Shown: positions 28,957 through 44,034 of the stretch, in pieces
Position numbering within the stretch: position 1 is the first letter of the stretch
Layout: each line of letters starts with the position of its first letter
DNA from: Salinisphaera orenii subsp. orenii MK-B5
Lineage (GTDB): Bacteria > Pseudomonadota > Gammaproteobacteria > Nevskiales > Salinisphaeraceae
Direction: 5' to 3'
NCBI RefSeq assembly: GCF_003788635.1
Contig: NZ_AYKH01000008.1
Span: forward strand, 1-64,000
Length of the DNA: 64,000 nucleotides
Translations under genes and position numbers: made by a program
The notes under the pieces: generated by a model
Databases searched by the model: none
Seen by the model: only the letters and a program-made list of their open reading frames with translations
Told to the model about the DNA's origin: nothing

Positions 28957-30039
28957 ATGACGCGCTTCGGGCAATTGTTCAAAAGACGGCCACGATCGTT
29001 CATGGGCGTGGACATCAGCGCCTCGCGGATCCGGCTGCTCGAACTGGACGGCCGCGGCGATACCCATCGTGTGCTCAGTTATGCCAGCGAGCCGCTGCCC
29101 GCCGAAGCCATCGCCAACGAGCAGATCGTCGACGCCGAGGCCGTGGCGGCGTCCATGAAGCGGGCGCTCGAGCGCAGCGGCAGCCGCACGCGACGCGCCG
29201 CGATCGCGGTCTCGGGCCCGGCCGTGATCAGCAAGATCATCGACATGCCGGCCGAGCTCGGCGACGCGGAAATCGAGCAGCAGATCGCCTTCGATGCGGA
29301 GCAATACATTCCGCATCCCAAGGAAGAGGTCAACCTCGATTTCCAGGTGCTCGAACGCGATACCAACAATCCCGACGTCAATCGCGTGCTGCTGGTGGCC
29401 TGCCGGCGCGACCATGTGGAGGCGCACGTCGGCGCTATGGAGATGGCCGGGCTCGAGGTCTGCATCGTCGACATCGAGACCTACGCGCTGCAGAACGCCT
29501 GCAGCCTGCTGATCGAACAGTCGCCGGCGCTGGCCGCCGCGGGCGCGAACGTCGCCGTGTTCGATCTGGGCGCCCAGCAGACGCGTCTGAGCGTGAGCCA
29601 CGGCGGCCGCAACGTGTATTCACGCGAGCTGTCCTTCGGCGGCCGGCAGCTGGCCGGCGATCTGCTCGAACGCCACGACCTGAGCGAGATCGACCAGCTG
29701 CGCGGACGTCTGCGCACGGGCGAGATCGCACCCGAGGCGATCGCCGACGAGGTCGGTGAATTCGCCCACCGGGCCGCCGGACAGATCGAGCGCGCGCTTC
29801 AGTTCTACATGTCGGCCGGGAGTCAGGAAGAGACCATCGATCAGGTGGTGCTGGTGGGCGGCACGACCCTGTTTCCCGGGATCGAAGAGGCCGTCGCCTC
29901 GCGCCTGTCCTGGCCGGCCACGGTGGGCAATCCGCTGGCCGGCATGCTCGCCGGCACCGCGGCCCGCCGCAATCACGTCGACTACGACGGTCCGGCGCTG
30001 ATGGTCGCCACCGGGCTCGCGATGCGTTCGGTCCGATGA
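28957..30039 (+). CDS. pilM: type IV pilus assembly protein PilM
   Basis: The product is 360 residues, an actin-like ATPase fold protein (MGVDISASRIRLLELDG near residue 16; VFDLGAQQTRLSV near 201; VVLVGGTTLFPGIEEAVA near 305). PilM sits on the inner face of the inner membrane and binds the PilN N-terminus. It is the first gene of pilMNOPQ. The ATG at 28957 follows CAGGT. A TTGACG element at 28869-28874 upstream lacks a good -10, so the promoter is not certain. Its stop overlaps the pilN start. Confidence 0.95.
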   Translation: MTRFGQLFKRRPRSFMGVDISASRIRLLELDGRGDTHRVLSYASEPLPAEAIANEQIVDAEAVAASMKRALERSGSRTRRAAIAVSGPAVISKIIDMPAELGDAEIEQQIAFDAEQYIPHPKEEVNLDFQVLERDTNNPDVNRVLLVACRRDHVEAHVGAMEMAGLEVCIVDIETYALQNACSLLIEQSPALAAAGANVAVFDLGAQQTRLSVSHGGRNVYSRELSFGGRQLAGDLLERHDLSEIDQLRGRLRTGEIAPEAIADEVGEFAHRAAGQIERALQFYMSAGSQEETIDQVVLVGGTTLFPGIEEAVASRLSWPATVGNPLAGMLAGTAARRNHVDYDGPALMVATGLAMRSVR

Positions 30040-30644
30040 GCGAGATCGTCCGCATCAATCTGCTCGACTGGCGCGCGGCCCGGCGCGAGGCCAAGCGCCG
30101 GCGGTTCCTCACGGTGCTGGTCGCCGCGGCGCTGGCCAGCGTGGTACTCGTCGGTGTCGTGCCCATGCTCTATTACGATCACCTGATCGACGGCCAGCGC
30201 GAGCGCAACGATTTCCTCGAGGCTCGGATCGCGACCGCGGACGCGCAACTGACCGAAATCCGGGAACTGGAGCAGACCCGCGATGCGCTGATCACGCGCA
30301 TGCGCATCATCGAGCAGCTCCAGCAGTCGCGTTCGGCGATCGTGCACTATTTCGACGAACTGGTGGCCACGCTGCCGGACGGCGTCTATCTGACCGCCCT
30401 GTCCCAGCAGGGCGACACGACCACGCTCAACGGCGTGGCCGAGTCCAACGCCCGGGTCTCGGACTATATGGTCAACCTCGACGACTCCGACTGGTTCGCC
30501 GACCCGCGCCTGATCGTGATCAAGTCCAGCGAGACCGGGCCGAAGCGCTACGCGGATTTCACGCTAACCGTGGACAGCGTCAATCCGAACCTGGCCGACG
30601 ACGAAGCCGCGACGACCACATCGGACAGCGAGTCGCGCTCATGA
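30036..30644 (+). CDS. pilN: type IV pilus assembly protein PilN
   Basis: The product is 202 residues. The N-terminus IVRINLLDWR is the conserved INLL motif that binds PilM. One membrane segment follows (about residues 23-45), then a coiled coil (about 50-95) and a ferredoxin-like periplasmic domain. PilN and PilO form the inner-membrane alignment subcomplex of the pilus machine. Both ends overlap the neighbouring genes by four bases (ATGA). Confidence 0.94.
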   Translation: MSEIVRINLLDWRAARREAKRRRFLTVLVAAALASVVLVGVVPMLYYDHLIDGQRERNDFLEARIATADAQLTEIRELEQTRDALITRMRIIEQLQQSRSAIVHYFDELVATLPDGVYLTALSQQGDTTTLNGVAESNARVSDYMVNLDDSDWFADPRLIVIKSSETGPKRYADFTLTVDSVNPNLADDEAATTTSDSESRS

Positions 30645-31282
30645 AGTCGCTGAACGAGTACTTCGAAGAGCTACGCGGCCTGGATCAGCACAACATCGGC
30701 AGCTGGCCGCTGTACGCCTACGTGCTGGCGATCGCCGCGGTCTCGCTGACCATCATGGGCATCGGCACCTGGTACTTCGTGCTGCCGAAGCAGGACACCC
30801 TGGCGCAGGCGCGCGCACAGGAAAGCAAGCTCAAGCAGCGTTTCGAGATCAAGCAGCGCCAGGTCGCGAATCTGGACGCCTACCGCGATCAGCTCGAAAC
30901 GATGGAGGCCCAGTTCGGCGAGCTGCTGCAGCAACTGCCCAGCCGCACCGAAGTGCCCAGCCTGCTCAACGACATCTCCAAGACCCGCATCGCCAGCGGC
31001 CTCGAGGAGGAGTTGTTCAAGCCGCGTCCGGAAGAGATGCGCGACTTCTACGCCATACTGCCCAACGACCTCATCGTGACCGGGGACTATCACGAACTCG
31101 GCCGTTTCGTCTCCGGCGTGGCGGCGCTGTCGCGCATCGTGACCATCGGCGATGTCGAGATCGAGCCCCTGCGAGACAAGGACGGGCGCACCGGCGAGCT
31201 GCGCATGAGCATGACCGCCAACACCTATCGCTATCTCGAAGAGGACGGCGCGACCACCGAATCCAGCGGAGACACGCCATGA
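30641..31282 (+). CDS. pilO: type IV pilus assembly protein PilO
   Basis: The product is 213 residues with a cytoplasmic N-terminus, one membrane segment (about residues 22-48), a coiled coil (about 55-100) and a periplasmic domain. The conserved FNEYFEELRGLD-like N-terminus (here LNEYFEELRGLD) and the LPSRTEVPSLLNDIS segment identify it. It pairs with PilN and binds PilP. It is coupled to pilN and pilP by four-base overlaps. Confidence 0.94.
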   Translation: MKSLNEYFEELRGLDQHNIGSWPLYAYVLAIAAVSLTIMGIGTWYFVLPKQDTLAQARAQESKLKQRFEIKQRQVANLDAYRDQLETMEAQFGELLQQLPSRTEVPSLLNDISKTRIASGLEEELFKPRPEEMRDFYAILPNDLIVTGDYHELGRFVSGVAALSRIVTIGDVEIEPLRDKDGRTGELRMSMTANTYRYLEEDGATTESSGDTP

Positions 31283-31785
31283 CTCGGCGCGCCGTCGTGC
31301 TGTTGCTGGCGGTCGCGCTCGGCCTAGCGGCCTGTGGCGGCGACAACAGCGACCTCGAGCGCTACGTCGCCGAAGTGCGCGCTCGTCCCAGCGAGCCGAT
31401 CGAGCCGATCCCCGAGATCGCCGACTATACCCCCTACACCTACCGCGCCGACGACCGCCGCGGCCCGTTCACGCCCAACATGCCCGAGCCGGAGCGGGGC
31501 GGAAGCGGGCCGACACCGGACACGGATCGCGAGCGCGAGCCGCTCGAGGCCTATCCGCTGGATGCGCTGCGCATGGTCGGCACGATCAGTCGGGGCGGTA
31601 CCATGTACGCGCTGATCAAGGCGCCGGACAACGTCATTCACCGGATCAAGCGCGGGGACCACATGGGCCAGAATTACGGCGAGGTCACCGCCGTATCCGA
31701 AAATGGCATCGCCCTGAGCGAGATCGTGTCCGACGGCGCCGGCGGCTATGTCCAGCAGCCGGCCGCGTTGGCACCCACGCAATGA
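31279..31785 (+). CDS. pilP: type IV pilus lipoprotein PilP
   Basis: The product is 168 residues with a lipoprotein signal peptide and lipobox LAAC (Cys19). The C-terminal domain (from about residue 95, ALRMVGTISRGG) is the beta-sandwich that contacts the PilQ periplasmic domains; YALIKAPDNVIHRIKRGDHMGQNYG is nearly invariant in the family apart from local changes. It links the inner-membrane PilNO pair to the outer-membrane secretin. Its stop overlaps the pilQ ATG. Confidence 0.94.
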   Translation: MTRRAVVLLLAVALGLAACGGDNSDLERYVAEVRARPSEPIEPIPEIADYTPYTYRADDRRGPFTPNMPEPERGGSGPTPDTDREREPLEAYPLDALRMVGTISRGGTMYALIKAPDNVIHRIKRGDHMGQNYGEVTAVSENGIALSEIVSDGAGGYVQQPAALAPTQ

Positions 31786-33932
31786 GGGAAGCACGCAGTA
31801 TGAGCCGAATGCTATCGCCCCCGCCTCTGCGCACACCGCGGCACCGGTGGTGGCTGGTCGTGCTGCTCTGGGCGCTGGCCACAACCGCGGCGCAGGCCGC
31901 AGACAACCGCCTGATATCGATCGACGCCGCCGAGCGCAGCAGTCAGCGCGTCACGCTGCGGCTCAAGCTGGCCGACACCGCACCGGAGCCCTCGGCGTTC
32001 ACCGTGAACGAACCGGCCCGGTTGTCGATCGACCTGCCGAATACCGACCTGGACGTGGCCGAACGCTATCAGCGCATCGACACCGGGCCGGTCCAGGCCG
32101 TCGCCCTGGCGGCCGCGGGCGGGCGCACGCGCGTGGTGGTCGAACTCACACACATGGTCGACTACGCCATCGACCGGCGCGGCGATGAGGTCCGCGTCGA
32201 CATCGGCGGCGGCCGCGCCACGGCGCGCGCACCGGCCGCCGAGCGGTCCGCCCCAGTGCCCGCCTCGACGCCCGCCCGGCCGGGCACGAACGGACCCGCG
32301 ATCGACGATATCGACTTCCGGCGCGGCGAGAACGGCGCCGGCCGCGTCGAGATCGGGCTCCAGGGTGTCGACACGCCCGTGGACGTCGACACGGACGACA
32401 GCGGCCGGATCGTGGCGAGACTGCCGGGCGTGGCCCTGCCGCGGCGCCTCGAGAAACGCTTGGACGTTCTGGACTTCGCGACCCCGGTCGAGGCGATCGA
32501 CACGCTGGCCCGAAACGGCGGCGCGCAGGTCGCCATCACGCCGGTCGCCGATACCGAGTACGAACAGGTCGCCTATCAGACCGACGACGCCTTCATCGTC
32601 GAACTGCAGCCGTTGACCGCGGCCGAGAAGGCCGAGCGCGAAGCCGAGCAGGAAAGCTACACCGGCGAGAAGATCTCGCTGTCGTTCCAGAGCGTTGACG
32701 TGCGGGCGGTCCTGCAGATCATCGCCGACGTCGCCGATGTCAACATGGTCGTCTCCGACAGCGTCACCGGCAACATGGCGCTGCGGCTCGAGGAGGTCCC
32801 CTGGGATCAGGCGCTGGATATCATCATGAACGCCAAGGGCCTGGGCATGCGGCGCGAGAACAACGTCATCAGCGTCGCGCCGCTGGCCGAGATCGCCGCC
32901 CGCGAGCAGGCCGAACTGGCCGCCCGCCAGGCCACCCGCAATCTCGCCCCGCTACGCTCCGAGATCATCCAGATCAACTACGCACGGGCGGCGGACATCG
33001 CCAACATTCTGCGCGCCGGCCGGGCCGAAAACGGCAACGGCAATGCCGCCACCGGTGAAACCGGCGGCCGCGACGTGTCGTTCCTGTCCGCGCGCGGCCA
33101 GGTGACCGTGGACGATCGCACCAACAGCCTGCTCATCAACGAGACCCGCGAGAAGATCGACGACATCCGCCGGCTGGTGGCTCGCCTGGACATCCCGGTG
33201 CGCCAGGTGCTGATCGAGTCGCGCATCGTGGTGGCCAACCGGAACTTTTCCCGGAATCTGGGCGTATCTTCGAGCGCCATCGACAACGCCGCCTATGAGT
33301 CCGCCACCGGGGGAAACTATCTCGTCGACTCCGGGTATTCCGTAGAACTTCCTGTTTCAAATCCCGCCGGCATAATCACCACCAGCATCATCAGCGATAC
33401 CTTCAATTTAGACTTAGCACTCTCTGCTCTAGAGTCCGAGAATCGGGGCGATATTATTTCTGCTCCAAGAGTGATTACTGCCGACGGACAAGAAGCAAAT
33501 ATCGAGCAAGGCGAAGAAATTCCGTACCTCGAAGCTACCGAGCAGGGCACAGCGACAACGCAATTCAAGAAAGCCGTACTTAGTCTAAAAGTTACACCCC
33601 AAATTACACCTAATGACCGAATAATAATGAGTTTGGATGTGAGCCAAGATTCTAGAGGCCAAGATGCTCCAGTACAGGGCGGAGGATCAGCACCTGCTAT
33701 CGATACCCGTAGCATCCAAACGCAAGTACTAGTGAAAGATGGCGAAACTGTCGTTTTAGGCGGGATATATGAGCAGGAGAATCGCGATGTGACAGACCGC
33801 GTCCCCCTGCTTGGCGAACTACCTTTAGTTGGTGCGCTATTCAGAGGCACGGAGCGCCAGCGCGACAAGCGCGAGCTTCTGCTATTCGTGACGCCAAAGA
33901 TTCTCAAAGAATCGCTTCAGCTCGACCGCTAA
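31782..33932 (+). CDS. pilQ: type IV pilus secretin PilQ, 3' third with foreign base composition
   Basis: The product is up to 716 residues: a signal peptide (about residues 20-40), one or two AMIN peptidoglycan-binding domains (about 42-285), an STN/N0 domain (about 300-370), an N1 domain (about 395-485) and the secretin pore (about 485-712). PilQ is the outer-membrane channel for the pilus. The start may be ATG 31782 (ATGA overlap) or ATG 31800, for which AGGGA is about 11 bases upstream. Up to about residue 515 the DNA is high-GC. After about 33330 it turns AT-rich, with TTA, CTA and AGA codons that its neighbours almost never use. The protein itself is intact across the switch. Confidence 0.95.
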   Translation: MREARSMSRMLSPPPLRTPRHRWWLVVLLWALATTAAQAADNRLISIDAAERSSQRVTLRLKLADTAPEPSAFTVNEPARLSIDLPNTDLDVAERYQRIDTGPVQAVALAAAGGRTRVVVELTHMVDYAIDRRGDEVRVDIGGGRATARAPAAERSAPVPASTPARPGTNGPAIDDIDFRRGENGAGRVEIGLQGVDTPVDVDTDDSGRIVARLPGVALPRRLEKRLDVLDFATPVEAIDTLARNGGAQVAITPVADTEYEQVAYQTDDAFIVELQPLTAAEKAEREAEQESYTGEKISLSFQSVDVRAVLQIIADVADVNMVVSDSVTGNMALRLEEVPWDQALDIIMNAKGLGMRRENNVISVAPLAEIAAREQAELAARQATRNLAPLRSEIIQINYARAADIANILRAGRAENGNGNAATGETGGRDVSFLSARGQVTVDDRTNSLLINETREKIDDIRRLVARLDIPVRQVLIESRIVVANRNFSRNLGVSSSAIDNAAYESATGGNYLVDSGYSVELPVSNPAGIITTSIISDTFNLDLALSALESENRGDIISAPRVITADGQEANIEQGEEIPYLEATEQGTATTQFKKAVLSLKVTPQITPNDRIIMSLDVSQDSRGQDAPVQGGGSAPAIDTRSIQTQVLVKDGETVVLGGIYEQENRDVTDRVPLLGELPLVGALFRGTERQRDKRELLLFVTPKILKESLQLDR

Positions 33933-35850
33933 GCATAAACTGCCCAGATCAGGAAAGATACTATTTTTGGGGGAGCTACCTTGACTTTTCGCAAATATTC
34001 TCAAATCTCGGTTTTCATACTTCTCGTGCTCACACTCGCCGGCTGCGGAGGGTCCACGTCCGGCGGAGACGATGACGGAGATTCGGAGTCCGGGGACGGC
34101 GAGAATCCAAATGGAAACACGGCCACCCAAATCGATCTTATAGCGAGCTCGACCTCGCTTCCCTCCGCCGCCATCCAGTCTGAGAACGGCGTCGACCTAA
34201 CGGCACTCCTACGAGATGCGAACAACAATTCAGTCGTCGAACCAGATGTAGCCTTCAGTTCCGATGCGGGTCGGCTCGAGACCGAATCTGCAGGCACAGA
34301 AAGCGCGACAGCCGTATTATTCAATGACCCAGATCACGCCAACCGAACAATTACGGTGCAAGCTGAAGCCGATGGCATCCGTGATGAGATCAGAGTCGAT
34401 GTCACCGGCACCGAACTCACGCTTGAAGGCCCTGACGCCATTGCCCGCGGCGAAAGCGCAACCTTCACTACGCGCCTGAGCGATTCTTCAGGAGACCCCA
34501 TCACGGCCGCGACCATCGACGTAGACACCGACCCGACTGCCCAAGTGAGCGCGAGCACGATGGACACGAACAGCGCGGGCGAGGCGACTTTCACTGTAAG
34601 CGAGCAGGAAGCTGGACGGAACACTATTCGCGTTTCAAGTCGGGGCGCCGAAATAGAAAAGCAGATTACTGTGGGCGGCAAAGGTCTCTCCTTCAGCCAG
34701 GCCGACGAAGAAGATGACAGCCCCACTGTCGGAGACACCGAACAGATCACGGTAGTTTACAGCGGGAATAACGGCCCGATCGCAGACAGCGACATAACCT
34801 TTACGGCATCACGTGGAACACTCGGACACGATGTCGTCACTACTGATTCCCAGGGTGAAGCGACTACACAGATCCAATCCAATGTCGCCGGCGCGACCAA
34901 CGTCACGGCGTCGGTCGACGGGAAGAGGGCATCCCGCATTATCAGATTCATGGCGGCAGAACCCGCTACCTTGGTACTCAACGCCGCGTCGGCGACGATA
35001 ACCGGCAATTCGACGACCAACCTGACCGCAACCGCACGCGATGGATTCAGCAATCCGGTGGCGAACGAGACCATCAATTTCCGACTGGGCGAGGATAGTG
35101 CCGGCACACTTTCCTCTTCGCAGACACGCACGGATACGAGCGGTACAGCGCGGGTGGTATACACTGCCCCACCGAGTTCAGTAAGCGAACCAGTAGAGAT
35201 CGTTTCGAGCGTCGCAACCGATGAGACCCTCGAAGATTCGACCACTATCACTGTCGCCGGCGAGGCCCTGAGTATTCGCCTAGGCACCGGTGGCCCGGCT
35301 GAGTTGGCATCTGATGGCACTACCTACGACGCGCCCTACGCGGCGCTGATCAGTGATGCGGCCGGCAATCCCGTTTCGGACGCGACGTTGCGTCTAAATG
35401 TCCGAGCTATAGCCTACCGAGCCAATGATTCGCCGGATACCGGTTGCAGGACAGAGGACGAAAACAACAACGGTGTACTCGACCCGCGGGAGGATAGGAA
35501 CGATAATGAGACGCTCGACCCCGGCCAAGTAGTTACGGTGCCATCCTCACCGGAGCTCGACGGTAGTGGTGTGGCGCGTTTCGATATTACATATCTTTCG
35601 CGTTTTGCAGAGCGCGTCAAGGTACGGTTGACCGCTACCGCCGATTCGGCCGGGAGTGAAGGCGATGAGAGTCTAGAATTCGATCTTGAGGGCTCGCCGT
35701 CAGGTGATAACCCGTTTGAAGACGACTGCGCGGTCGACCGGTAATTCAGTTACCGCAATGACGATACAGCGTAATCTCCAAAAGAGGTCTTACCAACAAA
35801 AATTGTATGGCAGCTAATCCAAACATTTATCTTGTCGGCCCGATGGGGGC
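33330..35850. other. low-GC segment spanning the 3' end of pilQ, an Ig-like lipoprotein gene and the first codons of aroK
   Basis: Base composition changes sharply inside pilQ and returns to normal just inside aroK. One 60-base line at 33421 has 28 G/C, the line at 33601 has 23, whereas the line at 33121 has 38. Codons such as TTA, CTA, ATA and AGA are frequent inside and rare outside. No integrase, transposase, tRNA or direct repeat marks the edges. The edges lie in conserved genes, which fits homologous replacement of one pilQ-to-aroK block by DNA from a lower-GC relative or allele. The exact break points cannot be fixed by eye (about 50 bases uncertainty). Confidence 0.7.
33981..35744 (+). 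CDS. lipoprotein with several Ig-like (Big-1 type) domains and paired EF-hand-like loops
   Basis: The product is 587 residues. It starts at a TTG with a strong GGGGGAG site 5 bases upstream; no in-frame ATG occurs before residue 190, so the TTG is convincing. The signal peptide has the lipobox LAGC (Cys22), followed by an acidic Gly/Ser/Asp linker (23-50) that would hold the protein off the membrane. Then come about five beta-rich modules of about 90-100 residues, some with the Big-1-like D-x2-x-NPV motif (DGFSNPV, DAAGNPV). Near 493-516 lie two Asp/Asn-rich loops (DENNNGVLDPRE, DRNDNETLDPGQ) that resemble EF-hand calcium loops, flanked by Cys489 and Cys583. It is probably a surface or periplasmic adhesin-like accessory of the pilus. 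Function is unknown. Confidence 0.85.
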   Translation: MTFRKYSQISVFILLVLTLAGCGGSTSGGDDDGDSESGDGENPNGNTATQIDLIASSTSLPSAAIQSENGVDLTALLRDANNNSVVEPDVAFSSDAGRLETESAGTESATAVLFNDPDHANRTITVQAEADGIRDEIRVDVTGTELTLEGPDAIARGESATFTTRLSDSSGDPITAATIDVDTDPTAQVSASTMDTNSAGEATFTVSEQEAGRNTIRVSSRGAEIEKQITVGGKGLSFSQADEEDDSPTVGDTEQITVVYSGNNGPIADSDITFTASRGTLGHDVVTTDSQGEATTQIQSNVAGATNVTASVDGKRASRIIRFMAAEPATLVLNAASATITGNSTTNLTATARDGFSNPVANETINFRLGEDSAGTLSSSQTRTDTSGTARVVYTAPPSSVSEPVEIVSSVATDETLEDSTTITVAGEALSIRLGTGGPAELASDGTTYDAPYAALISDAAGNPVSDATLRLNVRAIAYRANDSPDTGCRTEDENNNGVLDPREDRNDNETLDPGQVVTVPSSPELDGSGVARFDITYLSRFAERVKVRLTATADSAGSEGDESLEFDLEGSPSGDNPFEDDCAVDR

Positions 35851-36337
35851 CGGTAAAACCACGATCGGTCGGCGCATCGCCGAGATCAAGGGCATGTCGT
35901 TCGTCGACTCGGATCACGAAGTCGAAAAACGCACGGGCGTGGACATCTCCTTCATCTTCGACATGGAAGGCGAGGCGGGCTTTCGCAAGCGCGAACGCGA
36001 AATGATCGCCGAGCTGTCGGACTTGCCGAACACCGTGATGGCGACCGGCGGCGGCGCCGTGCTCGAGTCCGCCACCCGCGATCTGCTCTCGGCGCGCGGC
36101 GTGGTGGTCTACCTCGAGACGTCGCTGGAGCAGCAAATCTCGCGGACCCGCAAGGCCAGCAACCGCCCGATTCTCGAAGGCAGCGAAGACGTCGAGGCGA
36201 CCCTGACTCGTCTCATGGAAGAGCGCGATCCGCTCTATCGCTCGATCGCGGACATCGTGGTGCCCACCGGCGATCAGCAGGCGCGGCGTCTGGCGCGCGA
36301 GATCGTCGAGCAGCTCGAGGCCATCGGTACGGCCTGA
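35807..36337 (+). CDS. aroK: shikimate kinase
   Basis: The product is 176 residues. It has the P-loop GPMGAGKTT (about 11-19), the shikimate-binding DSDHEVE and GFRKRE segments, and GGGAV. It phosphorylates shikimate in the pathway to aromatic amino acids. The first dozen codons (GCTAATCCAAACATTTATCTT) still have the low-GC style of the upstream segment, then the gene becomes high-GC. The nearest purine-rich site (GAGG) is about 20 bases before the ATG, too far to be good, so initiation may be inefficient or the leader folded. It is followed by aroB 98 bases later. Confidence 0.95.
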   Translation: MAANPNIYLVGPMGAGKTTIGRRIAEIKGMSFVDSDHEVEKRTGVDISFIFDMEGEAGFRKREREMIAELSDLPNTVMATGGGAVLESATRDLLSARGVVVYLETSLEQQISRTRKASNRPILEGSEDVEATLTRLMEERDPLYRSIADIVVPTGDQQARRLAREIVEQLEAIGTA

Positions 36338-36435
36338 TGGGCGCCGGCACGCCGCGGCGCGATTCCGAACAGGCCGCATCCGTCACCGGAAACGGGCCCG
36401 GCCGCACCACGGATCGAGTCCAGGGAGAGCTGTCG

Positions 36436-37533
36436 ATGACCGACACCGCAGCCGCGACGCTCACCGTCGATCTCGGCGAGCGCAGCTACGACATTCGGAT
36501 CGCGCCCGGGCTGCTGTCCGAGGCGGCGGCCTACGGCGGCGCCATCCGTGCGCGCCGCGTGCTCGTGGTCACCAACGACACCATCGCACGGCACTACTCG
36601 GCCCGCGTCGCGGCCGCGCTGGCCGCCGATCACGAAGTCGAGATCCTGGAGCTGCCCGACGGCGAGGCCTACAAGACGCTGGCCACGCTGGAGCGCATCT
36701 ACGACCGCCTGCTGGAGGGCGGCTACGGCCGGGACGCGACGCTCGTTGCCCTGGGCGGCGGCGTGATCGGCGACATCGCCGGCTTCGCGGCCGCCAGCTA
36801 TCAGCGCGGCATCGACTTCGTCCAGTTGCCGACGACGCTGCTCGCCCAGGTCGACTCCTCTGTCGGCGGCAAGACCGGCGTCAATCATCCGCTCGGCAAG
36901 AACATGATCGGCGCCTTCCATCAGCCGCGGCGGGTGCTCGTCGACACCGACGTGCTGGAGACGCTGCCCGCACGGGAATTCGCCGCCGGGCTGGCGGAGG
37001 TCATCAAGTACGGGCTGATCGGCGACGCGCCCTTCTTCGACTGGCTGGAGACGAACATGGCCGCGCTCAACGCGCGCGAGCCGACCGTCGTCGTCGAGGC
37101 CATCCGTCGCTCCTGCGCCAACAAGGCGGCCGTGGTGGCCGCCGACGAACGCGAGGCCGGTCGCCGGGCGCTGCTCAATCTCGGCCATACCTACGGCCAC
37201 GCGCTCGAAGCCGAGCTGGGCTACGGCGCCTGGCTCCACGGCGAGGCGGTCGCGGCCGGCCTGTGCATGGCCGCGGACACCTCGCAGCGCCTGGGCTGGC
37301 TCGACGCCGACGACGTCGCCCGCATCGAGCGCGTGATCGAGAGCGCGAATCTGCCGCTGGCACCGCCGGCCGAGGTCAGCCGCGCGCGTATTCGGGCCCT
37401 GATGACGCGCGACAAGAAGGCTCTGGCCGGCGACCTGCGCCTGATCCTGCTGCGCGCCATCGGCCACGCCGAGGTCGTGGACGCCGACGAGCAGGCGCTG
37501 GACGCAACGCTGGCGCGCTATCTCGCGGCCTGA
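36436..37533 (+). CDS. aroB: 3-dehydroquinate synthase
   Basis: The product is 365 residues. It converts DAHP to 3-dehydroquinate, the second step of the shikimate pathway. NAD- and zinc-binding motifs are visible: [42 protein letters not shown] and HGEAVAAG. I chose the ATG at 36436 because GGGAGAG lies 6 bases upstream and the conserved domain starts there; a frame open from 36337 adds a non-homologous tail. The order pilQ-aroK-aroB is conserved in gammaproteobacteria, but damX, which often follows, is absent here. Confidence 0.95.
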   Translation: MTDTAAATLTVDLGERSYDIRIAPGLLSEAAAYGGAIRARRVLVVTNDTIARHYSARVAAALAADHEVEILELPDGEAYKTLATLERIYDRLLEGGYGRDATLVALGGGVIGDIAGFAAASYQRGIDFVQLPTTLLAQVDSSVGGKTGVNHPLGKNMIGAFHQPRRVLVDTDVLETLPAREFAAGLAEVIKYGLIGDAPFFDWLETNMAALNAREPTVVVEAIRRSCANKAAVVAADEREAGRRALLNLGHTYGHALEAELGYGAWLHGEAVAAGLCMAADTSQRLGWLDADDVARIERVIESANLPLAPPAEVSRARIRALMTRDKKALAGDLRLILLRAIGHAEVVDADEQALDATLARYLAA

Positions 37534-37555
37534 GCGCCGGCAGGCCGGCGCCGGG

Positions 37556-37588
37556 CCCCGCCGATTGATCGAGGCGGGGGCGCCTTTT
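37556..37588 (+). terminator. possible aroB terminator overlapping the gltB promoter
   Basis: A 7-base stem (37556-37562 CCCCGCC with 37573-37579 GGCGGGG) has a 10-base loop and is followed after five bases by TTTT (37585-37588). A second GC-rich hairpin, 37534-37551, lies directly after the aroB stop. The loop of the first one contains the proposed -35 box of gltB, and its T run leads into the -10 box. Confidence 0.45.
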
Positions 37589-37593
37589 ATACT
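37565..37593 (+). promoter_or_regulatory. sigma-70-type promoter of gltBD
   Basis: TTGATC at 37565-37570 and TATACT at 37588-37593 are separated by exactly 17 bases. The matches to consensus are 4/6 and 5/6. This would start the transcript near 37600, giving a leader of about 155 bases before gltB. It is the best promoter match in the window. The leader is GC-rich and could hold control elements, but I recognise none. Confidence 0.6.
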
Positions 37594-37755
37594 CCAAGTT
37601 CACGAGAGGAACGCCCCGGGCGTCCGATCCGGCCGCCCCCAAGCGCGCTACGCCGGCACGCAACGCCCTTCCCCCGGCGTCCGGCCCGGTGCTCCACCGG
37701 GCGCCGCGACCGGCCACGACCGGCGCCGAATCCGACCCGAGGCGAGGACAACGAT

Positions 37756-42216
<4,461 letters not shown>

Positions 42217-42240
42217 TCGAACAGACCGCAACCCGTGCCC

Positions 42241-42262
42241 CCGCCGCGTCATCGCGCGGCGG
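42241..42262 (+). other. hairpin between gltB and gltD
   Basis: An 8-base stem, 42241-42248 (CCGCCGCG) with 42255-42262, closes a 6-base loop within the 77-base gap between gltB and gltD. There is no T run. It may stabilise or process the mRNA so that the two subunits are made in different amounts. That is inference. Confidence 0.35.
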
Positions 42263-42290
42263 CGGGCGCGACTGCGTCACCAAAAGGTAA

Positions 42291-43703
<1,413 letters not shown>

Positions 43704-44034
43704 CCGCCGCCGGAATCGGACCGATCGCCCGGCCCACCGCGGCTCGCCCGCGGCGGGCCGCCGCCGGCGGGATCGGGACCGCGCGCCGACATGGACGCGC
43801 AGGCCATCGCTTGGCCGCCGTCGGTGTGGCGACGGCCGTCACGCTGCGAGCGCGCCGAGCGACGGCACTGCGGTTTTCAGCCATCGCCTCGCCCGCCTGC
43901 CCGAGCCCTGACCGGCACGAATCCGCCGCTCCCTGCGAAGCCGATCACAGCCCGCCTGCCTTCGGAGCGATACCGACACGTCATCCACCGGTCACACGAG
44001 CCGTGATCGACCCCGCCGGCAGCGCGCCTCGTCG
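43704..44034. other. intergenic region between convergent gltD and sirtuin genes
   Basis: These 331 bases contain no frame I trust. A GC-rich inverted repeat near 43735-43755 (CCGCGG...CCGCGG) could act as a terminator for gltD but has no T run. I see nothing else here. Confidence 0.5.

Noticed and set aside
33330-35850. Prophage or transposon as source of the low-GC segment
   Set aside because: There is no integrase, transposase, tRNA target or flanking repeat in the segment. Homologous exchange explains the frames better.
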